This document shows positions 1 through 8,116 of a DNA stretch of 64,000 nt, piece by piece. Made by a program: the position numbers and the translations under genes. The stretch covers positions 930,001-994,000 of the forward strand of contig NZ_CP124862.1 in NCBI RefSeq assembly GCF_030013905.1, written 5' to 3'. The notes under the pieces are model-generated. The model saw only the letters and a program-made list of their open reading frames with translations. It did no database searches and was not told the DNA's origin. The first letter of the stretch is position 1. The number at the start of each line of letters is the position of its first letter. The DNA comes from Petroclostridium sp. X23. Its GTDB lineage: Bacteria > Bacillota > Clostridia > SK-Y3.

Positions 1-284
1 TAGAATCATCTGTTTTTGTAAACCAAAGCCCTACCTTCCTTAAAACAAATTTAAGAGCGGCAAGCTGACAGAATCATTTTTGTTATGCAAAAGCCGCTTT
101 CTTATTTGCATTTTCTCTATTCCTACCAATACTAATTACTTTTTATAATAACGTAAGTAATTGCACAAGCAATCACAACACACAGTTTCCCCAATTAAAA
201 TAGCGATAAAAAACTTAATACTTCAATTTATTCAGCAGTATAAAAATTTGATACAAAAAAGCAAATCATTAAATTTTGAAATCC

Positions 285-315
285 GCATGGCTTCAGTGTA
301 AAATAATCCATATAA
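285..315 (+). promoter_or_regulatory. possible sigma-G-type promoter of the spoVA-like operon
   Basis: GCATGG at 285-290 and CATATAA at 309-315 are 18 bases apart. This approximates the forespore sigma-G pattern (GHATR, about 18 bases, CATNNTA), with one mismatch in the -10 element. It lies about 90 bases before the first gene of an operon whose relatives are expressed in the forespore. The rest of bases 1-377 shows no gene that I recognise. The assignment rests on pattern and context only. Confidence 0.3.
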
Positions 316-407
316 TGACACATATTCCCATTATTGTATTTTATGAATTAACCTTCGATTTATTGTAAAAATATATATTGAATTCATTGAAAAGGGAGGA
401 ATTCATT

Positions 408-614
408 ATGACAGTTAGTTCTCAAGTAAAACAAACATTAGCTTCTATAAAAGGAGCACAAAGCACATTGAAAATTTATGCAGCACAAACACAGAGTGAT
501 GAGACTAGGCTTGCATATGAAGATGCAATAGATAAAACAGGCGATATTATAAGAGATTTAGAAAAAAGAGTACAAACACTTGAATACCAAGAGCCACAAT
601 ACAAAGGCTTCTAA
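408..614 (+). CDS. DUF1657 family small protein, first gene of spoVA-like operon
   Basis: A 68-residue soluble, mostly helical protein of the DUF1657 family. The ATG at 408 is chosen over an upstream in-frame TTG at 378 because GGGAGGA sits at 394-400 with normal spacing. The C-terminus ends in QEPQYKGF; the other DUF1657 protein of this operon (3393-3599) ends in QEPQYKQQ and shares the MTV start, so the two are paralogues. DUF1657 genes are typical members of the mobile spoVA2mob operon of Bacillus. The molecular role is unknown. The next gene starts 16 bases downstream, which supports co-transcription. Confidence 0.85.
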   Translation: MTVSSQVKQTLASIKGAQSTLKIYAAQTQSDETRLAYEDAIDKTGDIIRDLEKRVQTLEYQEPQYKGF

Positions 615-630
615 GTAAGGAGAGTTATAT

Positions 631-1491
631 ATGAAAGACTGGCTAGATATATTGCTAAGATCTGCTGCATTATTTTTTGCAGCATTAATTTTTATAAGGA
701 TAATAGGAAAAAAGCATCCCTCAAAAATGACTCCTTTTCAGTTCGTTAACTACACGGTTATTGCCCTCATTACTGCTCTCATTTCTGTGAAGATGATTGC
801 AAATCTGGCGTTTGGATTTATTGCTTTAGGTGTATGGATTATTCTGTCTTTGGCTTTAGACTACCTATCTCTAAAGAGCAAATTATTTCATGATGTAATA
901 AACGGCAAGGAAACCATTTTAATAAAGCAAGGAAAGGTTATGGAAGAAAACCTATCACAAGTAAGACTTACAGGTGAAGAACTTCTAAGAGAGCTTAGAA
1001 CAAAGAATGTATTTAATTTGGCTGATGTTGAATTTGCCATCATGGAGACTACCGGTGATATAAATGTTCTATTAAAATCAGATAAAAAACCAGTTACATC
1101 TTATGACTTAGGAAGAAAAGTAGCACCGCAATCCGAACCGCAAACAGTTATATTAGATGGAAACATACTAAACGAGCCTCTTGCAAACCTAGGGCTAAAC
1201 CAGCAGTGGCTGAATATGCAGTTAGAAAATATGGGTTTGTCACTAGATAATGTATTTATAGGACAAGTTGATTCATCTGGGGATTTATATGTGGATCTCT
1301 TTGATGATGCTATACAACTGCCCCAGCCTAAAGTAAAAGAAATGCTCTATGCAAATCTTGAAAAAGCTCAAGCAGATTTGATAACCTTTTCATTAGAAAC
1401 AGAAAATAAATATGCAAAGATGATGTATTCGCAAGATGCGGATAAGCTTAAAATGGTTATAGAAAGCTTAGAACCATATTTATTACGATAG
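631..1491 (+). CDS. DUF421/YetF-like membrane protein with DUF1657-like tail (2Duf type)
   Basis: A 286-residue protein. Residues about 7-80 contain three hydrophobic helices, with the DUF421 signature IGKKHPSKMTPFQFVNY between helices one and two. Residues about 85-225 form the cytoplasmic DUF421 region, including the typical LDGNILNEPLANLGLNQQWL stretch. The last ~48 residues (YANLEKAQADLITFSLETEN onward) resemble the DUF1657 proteins of the same operon, which have TFSLET at the matching place. This DUF421 plus DUF1657 architecture is that of 2Duf, reported as the protein of spoVA2mob that raises spore wet-heat resistance; it is placed in the inner spore membrane. The function here is inferred from architecture and operon position. 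Confidence 0.88.
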   Translation: MKDWLDILLRSAALFFAALIFIRIIGKKHPSKMTPFQFVNYTVIALITALISVKMIANLAFGFIALGVWIILSLALDYLSLKSKLFHDVINGKETILIKQGKVMEENLSQVRLTGEELLRELRTKNVFNLADVEFAIMETTGDINVLLKSDKKPVTSYDLGRKVAPQSEPQTVILDGNILNEPLANLGLNQQWLNMQLENMGLSLDNVFIGQVDSSGDLYVDLFDDAIQLPQPKVKEMLYANLEKAQADLITFSLETENKYAKMMYSQDADKLKMVIESLEPYLLR

Positions 1492-1502
1492 AAGGTGATA
1501 AA

Positions 1503-1982
1503 ATGTCCAGTAAAAAAAACAAAAAGCTAACGCCAACGCAGCAGCAGTACCAAGCATTTGCACAGGCTAGAGAACCAAAACGTCCTGTTGTAACAAACTG
1601 TATCAAAGCTTTTTTTGTAGGAGGCATTGTTTGTACCATTGGGCAAGCCTTACAGATGATGTTTATAAAGTATTTTAACTTTACTGAAACGACAGCAGGC
1701 AATCCTACAGTTGCAGTTTTAATCATTATTTCAGTAATACTTACCAGTCTTGGTGTATACGACCATATCGGGCAGTGGGCAGGTGCAGGTACTGCCGTAC
1801 CCGTAACAGGGTTCGCCAACACAATGGCATCTGCTGCTATTGAACACCGAAGTGAAGGATATGTATTAGGCGTAGGAGGCAATATGTTTAAATTATCCGG
1901 CTCGGTTATCGTTTATGGCGTTTTTTCTGCCTTTGTAGTTGCTTTAATAAAAATAATCATTAAGGCATTAGGGGGAATGTAA
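1503..1982 (+). CDS. spoVAC: stage V sporulation protein AC
   Basis: SpoVAC, 159 residues. A basic N-terminus (KKNKKLTPTQQQYQ) is followed by hydrophobic segments near residues 36-58, 66-86 and 132-156 and by the conserved WAGAGTAVPVTGFANTMASA stretch. SpoVA proteins form the channel that moves Ca-dipicolinate into the forespore and out at germination; SpoVAC is the mechanosensitive membrane subunit. The ATG at 1503 follows GAAGGTG closely. The stop at 1980-1982 directly precedes the spoVAD ATG. There is no spoVAA, AB or AF here, as in other clostridial or mobile three-gene versions. Confidence 0.95.
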   Translation: MSSKKNKKLTPTQQQYQAFAQAREPKRPVVTNCIKAFFVGGIVCTIGQALQMMFIKYFNFTETTAGNPTVAVLIIISVILTSLGVYDHIGQWAGAGTAVPVTGFANTMASAAIEHRSEGYVLGVGGNMFKLSGSVIVYGVFSAFVVALIKIIIKALGGM

Positions 1983-2984
1983 ATGATACAGGGCCATCAA
2001 ACATGGGTATTTGAATCTAAGCCTGTTATCGCTTCCAGTGCAGCTGTAGGCGGGCCTTTTGAGGCAAAAGGACCATTAGCTGGTGATTTTGATAAACTAC
2101 ATGATGATATATGGTTAGGGCAAGATAGCTATGAGAAAGCTGAAAAGAAACTATTGGAAGAAGCTTGTGAAACAGCTATCCATAAAGTAGGAAAGAAAAA
2201 AGAAGACATACAGTTTTTTCTGAGTGGAGACCTGATGAACCAGATTATTTCCAGCAGTTTTGCCGCACGCACTTTAGGTGCTCCCTACTTAGGACTTTTT
2301 GGAGCCTGCTCCAGTGCTATGGAAGGACTAGCCCTCGCCTCCCTCATTATAGATAGCGGATTTGGTGATAATGTTATAGCGGCAGCCTCCAGTCATAATG
2401 CGGCAGCTGAAAAGCAGTTCAGATATCCTACCGAATATGGAGGGCAAAAACCCCCAACTGCCCAGTGGACAGTGACCGGAGCAGGAGCGGGACTGCTAAC
2501 ACGGCAAGGTGAAGGACCTAGAGTTACATCCGCTACCATTGGACGCGTCATCGATATGGGATTATCTGACCCCTTTAATATGGGAGGTGCCATGGCTCCT
2601 GCAGCAGTAGATACTATTGAGGCTCATTTCAGGGATTTAAATAGAGCCTCGTCTTATTATGATATTATTGCGACAGGCGACTTAGGAAGAGTCGGACATC
2701 ATATTGCTGCGGATTTATTAGCCGACCATGGTATCAAAATTAAAAATAAAATTCTAACTGATTGCGGTATTTTAATCTATAAAAAAGAACAGCCCGTGAT
2801 GGCCGGAGGCAGTGGATGCGGGTGCAGTGCTACAGTTACCTATGGGCATTTTTTAAACCGTATGAAAAAGGGTGAGCTAAAGAAAATTTTGATCGTCGCA
2901 ACAGGGGCACTAATGTCGCCTCTTTCCTATCAGCAAAAGGAGAGCATCCCCTGCATTGCTCATGCCGTATCTATAGAAATGTAA
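1983..2984 (+). CDS. spoVAD: stage V sporulation protein AD
   Basis: SpoVAD, 333 residues, with a thiolase-like fold and no membrane segment. Family landmarks include GHQTWVFESKPVIASSAAVG at the start, a LFGACSSAMEGLALAS nucleophile-like loop near residue 110, the ASSHNAAAEKQFRYPTEYGG region and a GGSGCGCSATVTYG stretch. SpoVAD binds dipicolinic acid and works with SpoVAC and SpoVAE at the inner spore membrane. The length is normal for the family (about 335). It abuts spoVAC with no gap, which implies translational coupling. Confidence 0.95.
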   Translation: MIQGHQTWVFESKPVIASSAAVGGPFEAKGPLAGDFDKLHDDIWLGQDSYEKAEKKLLEEACETAIHKVGKKKEDIQFFLSGDLMNQIISSSFAARTLGAPYLGLFGACSSAMEGLALASLIIDSGFGDNVIAAASSHNAAAEKQFRYPTEYGGQKPPTAQWTVTGAGAGLLTRQGEGPRVTSATIGRVIDMGLSDPFNMGGAMAPAAVDTIEAHFRDLNRASSYYDIIATGDLGRVGHHIAADLLADHGIKIKNKILTDCGILIYKKEQPVMAGGSGCGCSATVTYGHFLNRMKKGELKKILIVATGALMSPLSYQQKESIPCIAHAVSIEM

Positions 2985-2999
2985 TAGGAGGAATGGATA

Positions 3000-3353
3000 A
3001 TGGAAAAATTTATTTGGGCTTTTATAGTAGGTGGCGGTATTTGTGTTGTGGGACAAATATTGATGGATGTGTTTAAACTTACACCCGCACATATGACCAG
3101 TTCATTGGTAGTTGTAGGTGCTGTATTGGGTGGACTTGGATTATATGAGCCTCTAATAAAGTTTGCCGGGGCAGGAGCGTCCGTGCCCATCAGCAGCTTT
3201 GGGAACTCACTGGTAAAAGGTGCACTGCAAGAAGCACAAAAGTCCGGGATTGTAGGTGTACTTACCGGCATATTTGAAGTCACCAGCGCAGGTATTTCGG
3301 CTGCAATCATTTTTGCTTTTATGGCAGCCTTGTTAGCCAGACCAAAGGGCTAA
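3000..3353 (+). CDS. spoVAE: stage V sporulation protein AE (SpoVAEb type)
   Basis: A 117-residue integral membrane protein, the short SpoVAEb form. It has hydrophobic helices near residues 4-21, 32-50 and 90-112, and the LIKFAGAGASVPISSFGNSL motif also seen in SpoVAC. GGAGG at 2986-2990 precedes the ATG at 3000, 15 bases after spoVAD. It is the third channel component for Ca-dipicolinate movement. The order C-D-Eb matches spoVA operons throughout Firmicutes. Confidence 0.93.
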   Translation: MEKFIWAFIVGGGICVVGQILMDVFKLTPAHMTSSLVVVGAVLGGLGLYEPLIKFAGAGASVPISSFGNSLVKGALQEAQKSGIVGVLTGIFEVTSAGISAAIIFAFMAALLARPKG

Positions 3354-3392
3354 GTACTTTTAAAGAAAGCTTTTTTGAAGGGAGGTGATAAT

Positions 3393-3599
3393 ATGACAGT
3401 AGGAACTCAAATGCAGCAAGCGATTGCAGGAGTACAAAGTGCCGCAGCAACAATGAAAACTTTTTCTCTGGAAACTCAAGACCAGAATGCAAAAAAGGAG
3501 TTTCAGCAAATGGCACAAACATTAGATGGAGTGCTTCAAACTTTAAAAAATAGACAAGATTACATTAACCAGCAAGAGCCACAATATAAGCAGCAGTAA
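3393..3599 (+). CDS. DUF1657 family small protein, last gene of spoVA-like operon
   Basis: A 68-residue helical protein, paralogue of the first gene of the operon. The ATG at 3393 follows GGGAGGTGAT at 3380-3389, so this start is preferred to the in-frame TTG at 3375. The central TFSLETQDQNAKKEF stretch closely matches the tail of the 2Duf-type protein (TFSLETENKYAKMM), linking the three. It may therefore act with that protein in the spore inner membrane; no direct function is known. Confidence 0.85.
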   Translation: MTVGTQMQQAIAGVQSAAATMKTFSLETQDQNAKKEFQQMAQTLDGVLQTLKNRQDYINQQEPQYKQQ

Positions 3600-3641
3600 A
3601 ATCAGTAAATACATCAGGCTCAAAATCAACAGAAAAGTGCA

Positions 3642-3685
3642 AAAGAAACTGTTGTAATTAATTTTACAGCAACTTCTTTTTATAT
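3642..3685 (+). terminator. terminator of the spoVA-like operon
   Basis: An imperfect hairpin: AAGAAACTGTTGTAA pairs with TTACAGCAACTTCTT around a short loop and is followed by a T-rich run. It lies about 45 bases after the last DUF1657 stop codon. Confidence 0.7.
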
Positions 3686-3724
3686 TTTTTCATCAATATG
3701 ATTTTTTTATCAGCGATTACAATT

Positions 3725-3967
3725 TCATACAGATATGGGCAGTTTGACATCTTTGTTATTTTGCCTATTCCAATCCATACTGCCCTTCTTTTTCCCAAAT
3801 TCTATTTCTAGATGATATATATAGGTATCCTGCTGTGTCCAATCCTGCATAAAATACTTCTTTAACGCTATGAAAGTTATTCTCTTTAGTTTATTCATCA
3901 ACCACTTCGCATCTAATTTTGCACCTTTTAAATTTTCATTCATTATTTTACCATAAATCCTTAACAT
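3725..3967 (-). pseudogene. remnant of a DUF421 family gene (C-terminal part)
   Basis: This open frame of 80 codons reads like the C-terminal half of a DUF421 protein. IYGKIMNENLKGAKLDAKWL matches the equivalent segment of the intact neighbours (for example VEGEVYEENLNKLNLSKDWL in the gene at 12792-13502), followed by a degenerate MQDWTQQDTYIYHLEIE ending. The N-terminal membrane helices are absent. No Shine-Dalgarno site precedes the ATG. It is most likely a truncated duplicate rather than a working gene. Confidence 0.65.
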
Positions 3968-3995
3968 TAGAAATAATTTCTGATATTTATATAGA

Positions 3996-4190
3996 TTACG
4001 ATAGATTGTGGTCTTTTCTATCCCTTAAAAGATCATCTTTAAGATCCTTAATATAGTACTCATCAAGCCTTAAACTGCTCAGATAATTTATGAACATCTT
4101 ATCATCTAAGCTTATATCGGATACAGCTTTTCGTTTTATTAACTCTGAAATATATATTCCTGCCTCAATCGGATACTCTTCCAGATTCAT
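3996..4190 (-). CDS. small hypothetical protein, 64 residues
   Basis: I do not recognise this family. The ATG at 4190 has a textbook AGAAAGGAGATCC ribosome site directly upstream, the main reason to call it real. The protein is acidic to neutral, without membrane segment or signal peptide, and predicted helical, with the C-terminal stretch YIKDLKDDLLRDRKDHN. It is read towards the DUF421 remnant and away from the DUF2512 gene, and may belong to the spore-related small genes around it. Confidence 0.6.
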   Translation of the reverse strand: MNLEEYPIEAGIYISELIKRKAVSDISLDDKMFINYLSSLRLDEYYIKDLKDDLLRDRKDHNLS

Positions 4191-4322
4191 TACGGATCTC
4201 CTTTCTACTAAAATAATCTAAATTAAAATGGTAATTCTATTCAATTAAATGGTATTCTTTTGACATCAACCATGGTTCAATAGAACTATCTATATACCCT
4301 TAGTAGATTTTCATTGGATTAG

Positions 4323-4351
4323 AAAAGTAGGGCTTGGAACACCCTACTTTT
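4323..4351 (-). terminator. terminator hairpin (usable on both strands)
   Basis: AAAAGTAGGG at 4323-4332 pairs with CCCTACTTTT at 4342-4351 around a 9-base loop. It lies about 75 bases after the stop of the minus-strand DUF2512 gene. The plus-strand tail TTTTCTTTT would also allow termination in that direction. Confidence 0.75.
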
Positions 4352-4424
4352 CTTTTAATAGATAAATCAACCTAATGTTTCATAAAATTTACTCTTAATA
4401 AAGGCTTCCTTTTTTAGCACCTTT

Positions 4425-4778
4425 TCACTGTCTCTCCGGAAGAACTGCTCTTGCAACATATTTATGAAATATCCATTCACCTACTCCTAATACTGCAGCT
4501 GCAAGTAACGCATCTGCAAAGGAGATATAAGCACCTCTAAAAATGTAGTTAAACATAAAAATCGTTACTAAAGCTAGTCCTGCATCAGCTATGGTGGCAA
4601 CAGTATTATTGGATGCAGGCAGTATAAGGAGATCTCCTATTACATATGCGATAAGAGTTACCGCCAGTGCGATGTATAATATAGCACCAAAGGATAAGTC
4701 GGTTACCAGCATTAATACAACCTCAAGGGCAACTGCTATCATAATAAATTTTATTAACAATGCGTTTACATGCTTCAT
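4425..4778 (-). CDS. DUF2512 family membrane protein (YndM-like)
   Basis: A 117-residue protein with four hydrophobic segments (about 8-26, 28-50, 60-80, 88-105) and the family-type KHVNALLIKFIM start and VGEWIFHKYV ending. DUF2512 proteins occur in spore-forming Firmicutes and have no known activity. GGCAGGTGATAAA precedes the ATG. A second member lies at 8117-8473. It is monocistronic by spacing. Confidence 0.85.
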   Translation of the reverse strand: MKHVNALLIKFIMIAVALEVVLMLVTDLSFGAILYIALAVTLIAYVIGDLLILPASNNTVATIADAGLALVTIFMFNYIFRGAYISFADALLAAAVLGVGEWIFHKYVARAVLPERQ

Positions 4779-4834
4779 TTTATCACCTGCCTAATAAATG
4801 AGTTAATTTCATAATTTCTAATCCTTGAAAACAC

Positions 4835-6232
4835 AAGGTTAGAAAAAAGCATAAAAAATAGTTTACCCCAATCCGATAAATAATTCGTCCAAACAATCCA
4901 CAGAAAGGAGTAAACGTTGTACGAATTATGAATCGGCAAACAACATTATTTACTTTAGAGCAAATTATAGAAATTCAACCATTAACAAAATTACAAGCTG
5001 TTTTAACATTTATTGATTATTCAATTATGCTTGAAACTTTTAAAATTGATGTCAGCAAACGTGGTCCTAAAGGATTTGCGTATACCAGCTTGCTCAATGC
5101 TTTACTTGCAATGCAAATAGATCAAATACCTACTATTAAAGCATTAGTTAAAAGGTTGAAAACAGACCCCGTTTTAAGAGTAACCTGCGGGTTTGATACT
5201 ATTGGCAAAACGCCTAGTGCTTCAACTTTCTCTAGGTTTATAGAAAAGCTCTCTAAAACCGATGTACTTGAAAAAACTTTTCAGAGAATGGTTCGTAGAG
5301 CCAAAACCTTGGGACTTATTAATGGTTCCCATGTCTCAATAGATGCATCGAAAATTGATGCCTTTGAGCATGCTGTACCAAAATCAAAAATACCAGAAAA
5401 CAATCCAGAGTTTCCTCACTGGGGTGCCAAGCAAGATACCAATGGCAATATGATAAAATGGTTTGGTTGGAAGATGCATGCTGTAGTAGATACAACAAGC
5501 GGAATCCCATTAGGGTACATCATAACCCCTGCAAATGTTGCAGATATGGTAATGGCAATACCACTAATGAATAAGCTTAAGGCAGATTATGAAGACTTAT
5601 TCAAACCATCTTACTACATTATGGATACAGGCTATGATATACCATCTATCTATCAACATGCTGTATCATTTGGTGCTCAAGCTATTATGCCAATTAACTG
5701 GAGAAATACGAAAACTCCACCTGAAGGCATTAACTGGGAAGGTCAACTTGTTTGCACCATGAATTATCCGTATGTGAATGGTGGAAATGATAATGGAACC
5801 ATTCGGTTATTATGTCCCCACGCTTGCGGAAAAGCCAATTGTCCTATGGGTTCAAGTTGGTGTACGAGTACAAAATCAGGATACATTGGCAAAGTTAAAA
5901 TTAAGGATAATCCACGGTTTATATCTTATCCATTACGAGGAACAGAAGCATGGGACAATCTATATGATGAAAGAACATCCGTTGAACGCTTTTTTGGTGA
6001 TGGAAAAGAAAACTATGCTTTAAACAATCTGCGTGTAGCAGGGCTAAAAAAAGCAAAAGTATTCATGGATTTAGCCTGCATTGCAATTATTGCTACAAGA
6101 ATTACAAAAGCAGAACAATCAAAAAATATTGCAGCTTAGTATTTTAATTATCAAGGAACAGGAGATGATATTTCTTAATTTCAAAACTATATAGTTGTGG
6201 ATAACTATCTATTGTAAGGATAGTCTAACCTT
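4835..6232 (+). mobile_element. insertion sequence around the DDE transposase, ends not proven
   Basis: A single transposase gene occupies most of this stretch. A short inverted match, AAGGTTAGA at 4835-4843 and TCTAACCTT at 6224-6232, flanks it at 85-90 bases on each side and could be part of terminal repeats. It is only 9 bases long and no target-site duplication was identified. The boundaries are therefore tentative. Confidence 0.35.
4928..6139 (+). CDS. DDE transposase, IS4/IS5-IS1182-like
   Basis: A 403-residue protein with an intact reading frame. The N-terminal ~115 residues resemble the DUF772-type transposase domain (TFIDYSIMLETFKIDVSKRG). A DDE core follows, with VSIDASKIDAFE (first Asp), YYIMDTGYD (second Asp) and ERTSVERFFGDGKE (Glu, YREK-like box). 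The ribosome site AGAAAGGAG lies at about 4901-4909. A Cys-rich insert (CPHACGKANCPMGSSWC) lies between the second Asp and the Glu. It could still be active, since no stop or frameshift was seen. The IS family label is from motif pattern only. Confidence 0.85.
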   Translation: MNRQTTLFTLEQIIEIQPLTKLQAVLTFIDYSIMLETFKIDVSKRGPKGFAYTSLLNALLAMQIDQIPTIKALVKRLKTDPVLRVTCGFDTIGKTPSASTFSRFIEKLSKTDVLEKTFQRMVRRAKTLGLINGSHVSIDASKIDAFEHAVPKSKIPENNPEFPHWGAKQDTNGNMIKWFGWKMHAVVDTTSGIPLGYIITPANVADMVMAIPLMNKLKADYEDLFKPSYYIMDTGYDIPSIYQHAVSFGAQAIMPINWRNTKTPPEGINWEGQLVCTMNYPYVNGGNDNGTIRLLCPHACGKANCPMGSSWCTSTKSGYIGKVKIKDNPRFISYPLRGTEAWDNLYDERTSVERFFGDGKENYALNNLRVAGLKKAKVFMDLACIAIIATRITKAEQSKNIAA

Positions 6233-6371
6233 TTTTTGCACAATTTCAAAAATATCAGTAGGAATTATCCACATTCTTGATTTTTGAATTATGAAATATC
6301 CTCAAATAGCTAACAAGGAAACACCAATCTCCTTCTTATTAATTTCCACATTTGCACATTTTATGCCTTGA

Positions 6372-6587
6372 CTCTATATAAACTATGGGGACACTCAACA
6401 AGATTGGGCAAACACATTTGATATGCGGATGAATAAAACTGATACAGGGTGGGAGCAAGCCTTTACAGCAAACGGCCCCTCCATGCTTCACTTCTGTTTT
6501 AGAGATGAAGCAAATAACTGGGATGACAATTACGGTAAAAATTGGAGTTATCCCATTCAGAGTAGGGAGCAGACCTATCTATCGTAG
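6372..6587 (+). pseudogene. remnant of a CBM25-like carbohydrate-binding domain
   Basis: The frame starting just after the TGA at 6369-6371 encodes YGDTQQDWANTFDMRMNKTD and then HFCFRDEANNWDDNYGKN before a TAG at 6585-6587. The W-D-N-N-x-G-x-N-W pattern is characteristic of starch-binding CBM25/CBM53-type modules. There is no start codon or ribosome site, and no adjacent enzyme domain, so this is a gene fragment next to the transposase. Confidence 0.6.
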
Positions 6588-7100
6588 ATCATACCCAGAC
6601 TGATACTCCCTCATGGAAACTAACCTATTTAGCTTATCACGGCAGCCGTAAAAGATCCTATTGCCTCCTAAACAATATAAGCTGCCTATTATAGAGCCAA
6701 TAGCAGGAGCATCATGCACTATTTCTTACACACACCTTTGTCAGTCAAGAAACGCTGCATGGTATCCTGCTATGCATCTATTGTATAGATGGAGACGGTG
6801 TCGTTTTCTAGGTTATTTCTTGCCTACTGTAGCAATATATATTGCAAATCATCCTTTGCCATCAAGTTTAAGGACCTCCCCATCAAAAGCTGAGATAGCA
6901 CACACTCTACTACCAATAGATTTAGTACTTAAAAATAAATTGCTTAATACATATGCCACATCCAAATGCAAATATATATAGCTTCTTTCCTTGTAATGCC
7001 ATTTCATCCTATATCCCTATATAATTAATATCAGTTTAACTTAGTAGATAAATAAGACTTTAGATAATGAACGTTTCTCTTTCATAAATAATACAATATA
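6588..7100. other. non-coding stretch between the CBM remnant and the SDR gene
   Basis: An open frame of about 106 codons on the plus strand (6661-6981) starts with TTG and has no ribosome site and no recognisable protein pattern. I see no convincing gene, RNA or repeat in this interval. It is probably decayed sequence. Confidence 0.5.
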
Positions 7101-7130
7101 ATGAAATCTAGTAAAGGAGAAATGTATATT

Positions 7131-8030
7131 ATGTATCCAGTATATCCCTATTTCGGATATGAAGCCAAATGTGAAAGAGTTCCCATCACCTTTCCGCCAC
7201 AGCACCAAAGCCGCCAGCCAGGAATAGAATCTCTTATGGTTCCGAGACCTATATATAATAATCCCTATTACACTGGCTCTGGTAAACTTTTTAATAAAGC
7301 AGCTCTTATTACAGGCGGAGATAGTGGTATTGGACGGGCAACAGCAGTTGCCTTTGCAAAGGAAGGAGCTGATGTTGCGATTGTCTACCTTTATGAACAT
7401 TCTGATGCTTTAGAGACAAAAGCTGCTGTGGAATCATTCGGCAGACGCTGTCTTGCCATTGAAGGTGATATTCGCATAGAAACATTCTGCAAAGAAGCTG
7501 CAGAAAAAACAATCCGTACTTTTGGGCACCTTGACATACTTGTTAATAATGCAGCAGTTCAATTCCCTCAAAACAGCATATTAGATATAACAAGTGAGCA
7601 GTTAGAGGACACCTTTAAAACCAATATTTTTTCTTTCTTCTATATGACAAAAGCAGCACTTCCATATCTTCAATGCGGAAGCTCTATTATCAATACTTCC
7701 TCTATTACTGCGTATGAAGGAGAAAAAACATTGATAGATTATTCTTCTACTAAAGGTGCGATTGTAACCTTTACACGATCCCTGTCAAAATCTCTTGTTG
7801 ATAAAGGAATCCGTGTTAATGCTGTAGCTCCCGGGCCTGTCTGGACACCCCTTATTCCATCGAGTTTCTCTGCAGAAAGGGTTAAGAATTTTGGAGCCGA
7901 TAATCCTATGAAGCGTGCTGCACAGCCCTTTGAACTTGCACCTGCTTATGTATTTCTGGCTTCGGATGATTCCGGCTATGTTACAGGACAAATGATTCAT
8001 GTGAATGGAGGAAGAATGGTAACTTCATAA
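7131..8030 (+). CDS. short-chain dehydrogenase/reductase (YhdF/YhxC-like)
   Basis: A 299-residue cytoplasmic NAD(P)-dependent oxidoreductase. A non-catalytic N-terminal extension of about 45 residues (YPVYPYFGYEAKCERVPITF, QSRQPGIESLM) precedes the Rossmann fold. Motifs are TGGDSGIGRA for cofactor binding, NNAAVQ, the catalytic Ser in INTSSITAY, and the YSSTKGA Tyr-Lys pair. The extension and the C-terminal VTGQMIHVNGG are typical of the general-stress type SDRs of Firmicutes. The ATG at 7131 is preferred because AAAGGAGA at 7113-7120 is well spaced; 7101 and 7122 are poor. The substrate is unknown. Confidence 0.88.
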   Translation: MYPVYPYFGYEAKCERVPITFPPQHQSRQPGIESLMVPRPIYNNPYYTGSGKLFNKAALITGGDSGIGRATAVAFAKEGADVAIVYLYEHSDALETKAAVESFGRRCLAIEGDIRIETFCKEAAEKTIRTFGHLDILVNNAAVQFPQNSILDITSEQLEDTFKTNIFSFFYMTKAALPYLQCGSSIINTSSITAYEGEKTLIDYSSTKGAIVTFTRSLSKSLVDKGIRVNAVAPGPVWTPLIPSSFSAERVKNFGADNPMKRAAQPFELAPAYVFLASDDSGYVTGQMIHVNGGRMVTS

Positions 8031-8045
8031 ACGAAGTTTTTCCCT

Positions 8046-8088
8046 TCAAAAGACGATGACAAAAACAAACTTAGGCATCGTCTTTTGA
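8046..8088 (+). terminator. terminator between convergent SDR and DUF2512 genes
   Basis: TCAAAAGACGATG at 8046-8058 pairs perfectly with CATCGTCTTTTGA at 8076-8088. It lies between the SDR stop and the stop of the convergent DUF2512 gene, so it can serve both. Confidence 0.7.
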
Positions 8089-8116
8089 CGTTACCGCTAA
8101 TTGTTGAGTGGACAAA

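Noticed and set aside
1..70. CAAAGCCCTACC near the window start as the end of a c-di-GMP-I riboswitch
   Set aside because: Only a few bases fit and the 5' part would lie outside the window; the downstream bases do not form the expected tetraloop-receptor stem.
1457..1882. A 141-codon open frame on the minus strand opposite spoVAC
   Set aside because: It is the complement of a well-recognised gene, has no ribosome site and no protein-family pattern.
4835..6232. AAGGTTAGA/TCTAACCTT as proven terminal repeats of the IS
   Set aside because: Nine bases only and no target-site duplication found; kept as a low-confidence boundary, not as a finding.
6661..6981. A 106-codon plus-strand open frame between the CBM remnant and the SDR gene
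   Set aside because: TTG start without ribosome site, low-complexity composition and no recognisable motif; not listed as a gene.
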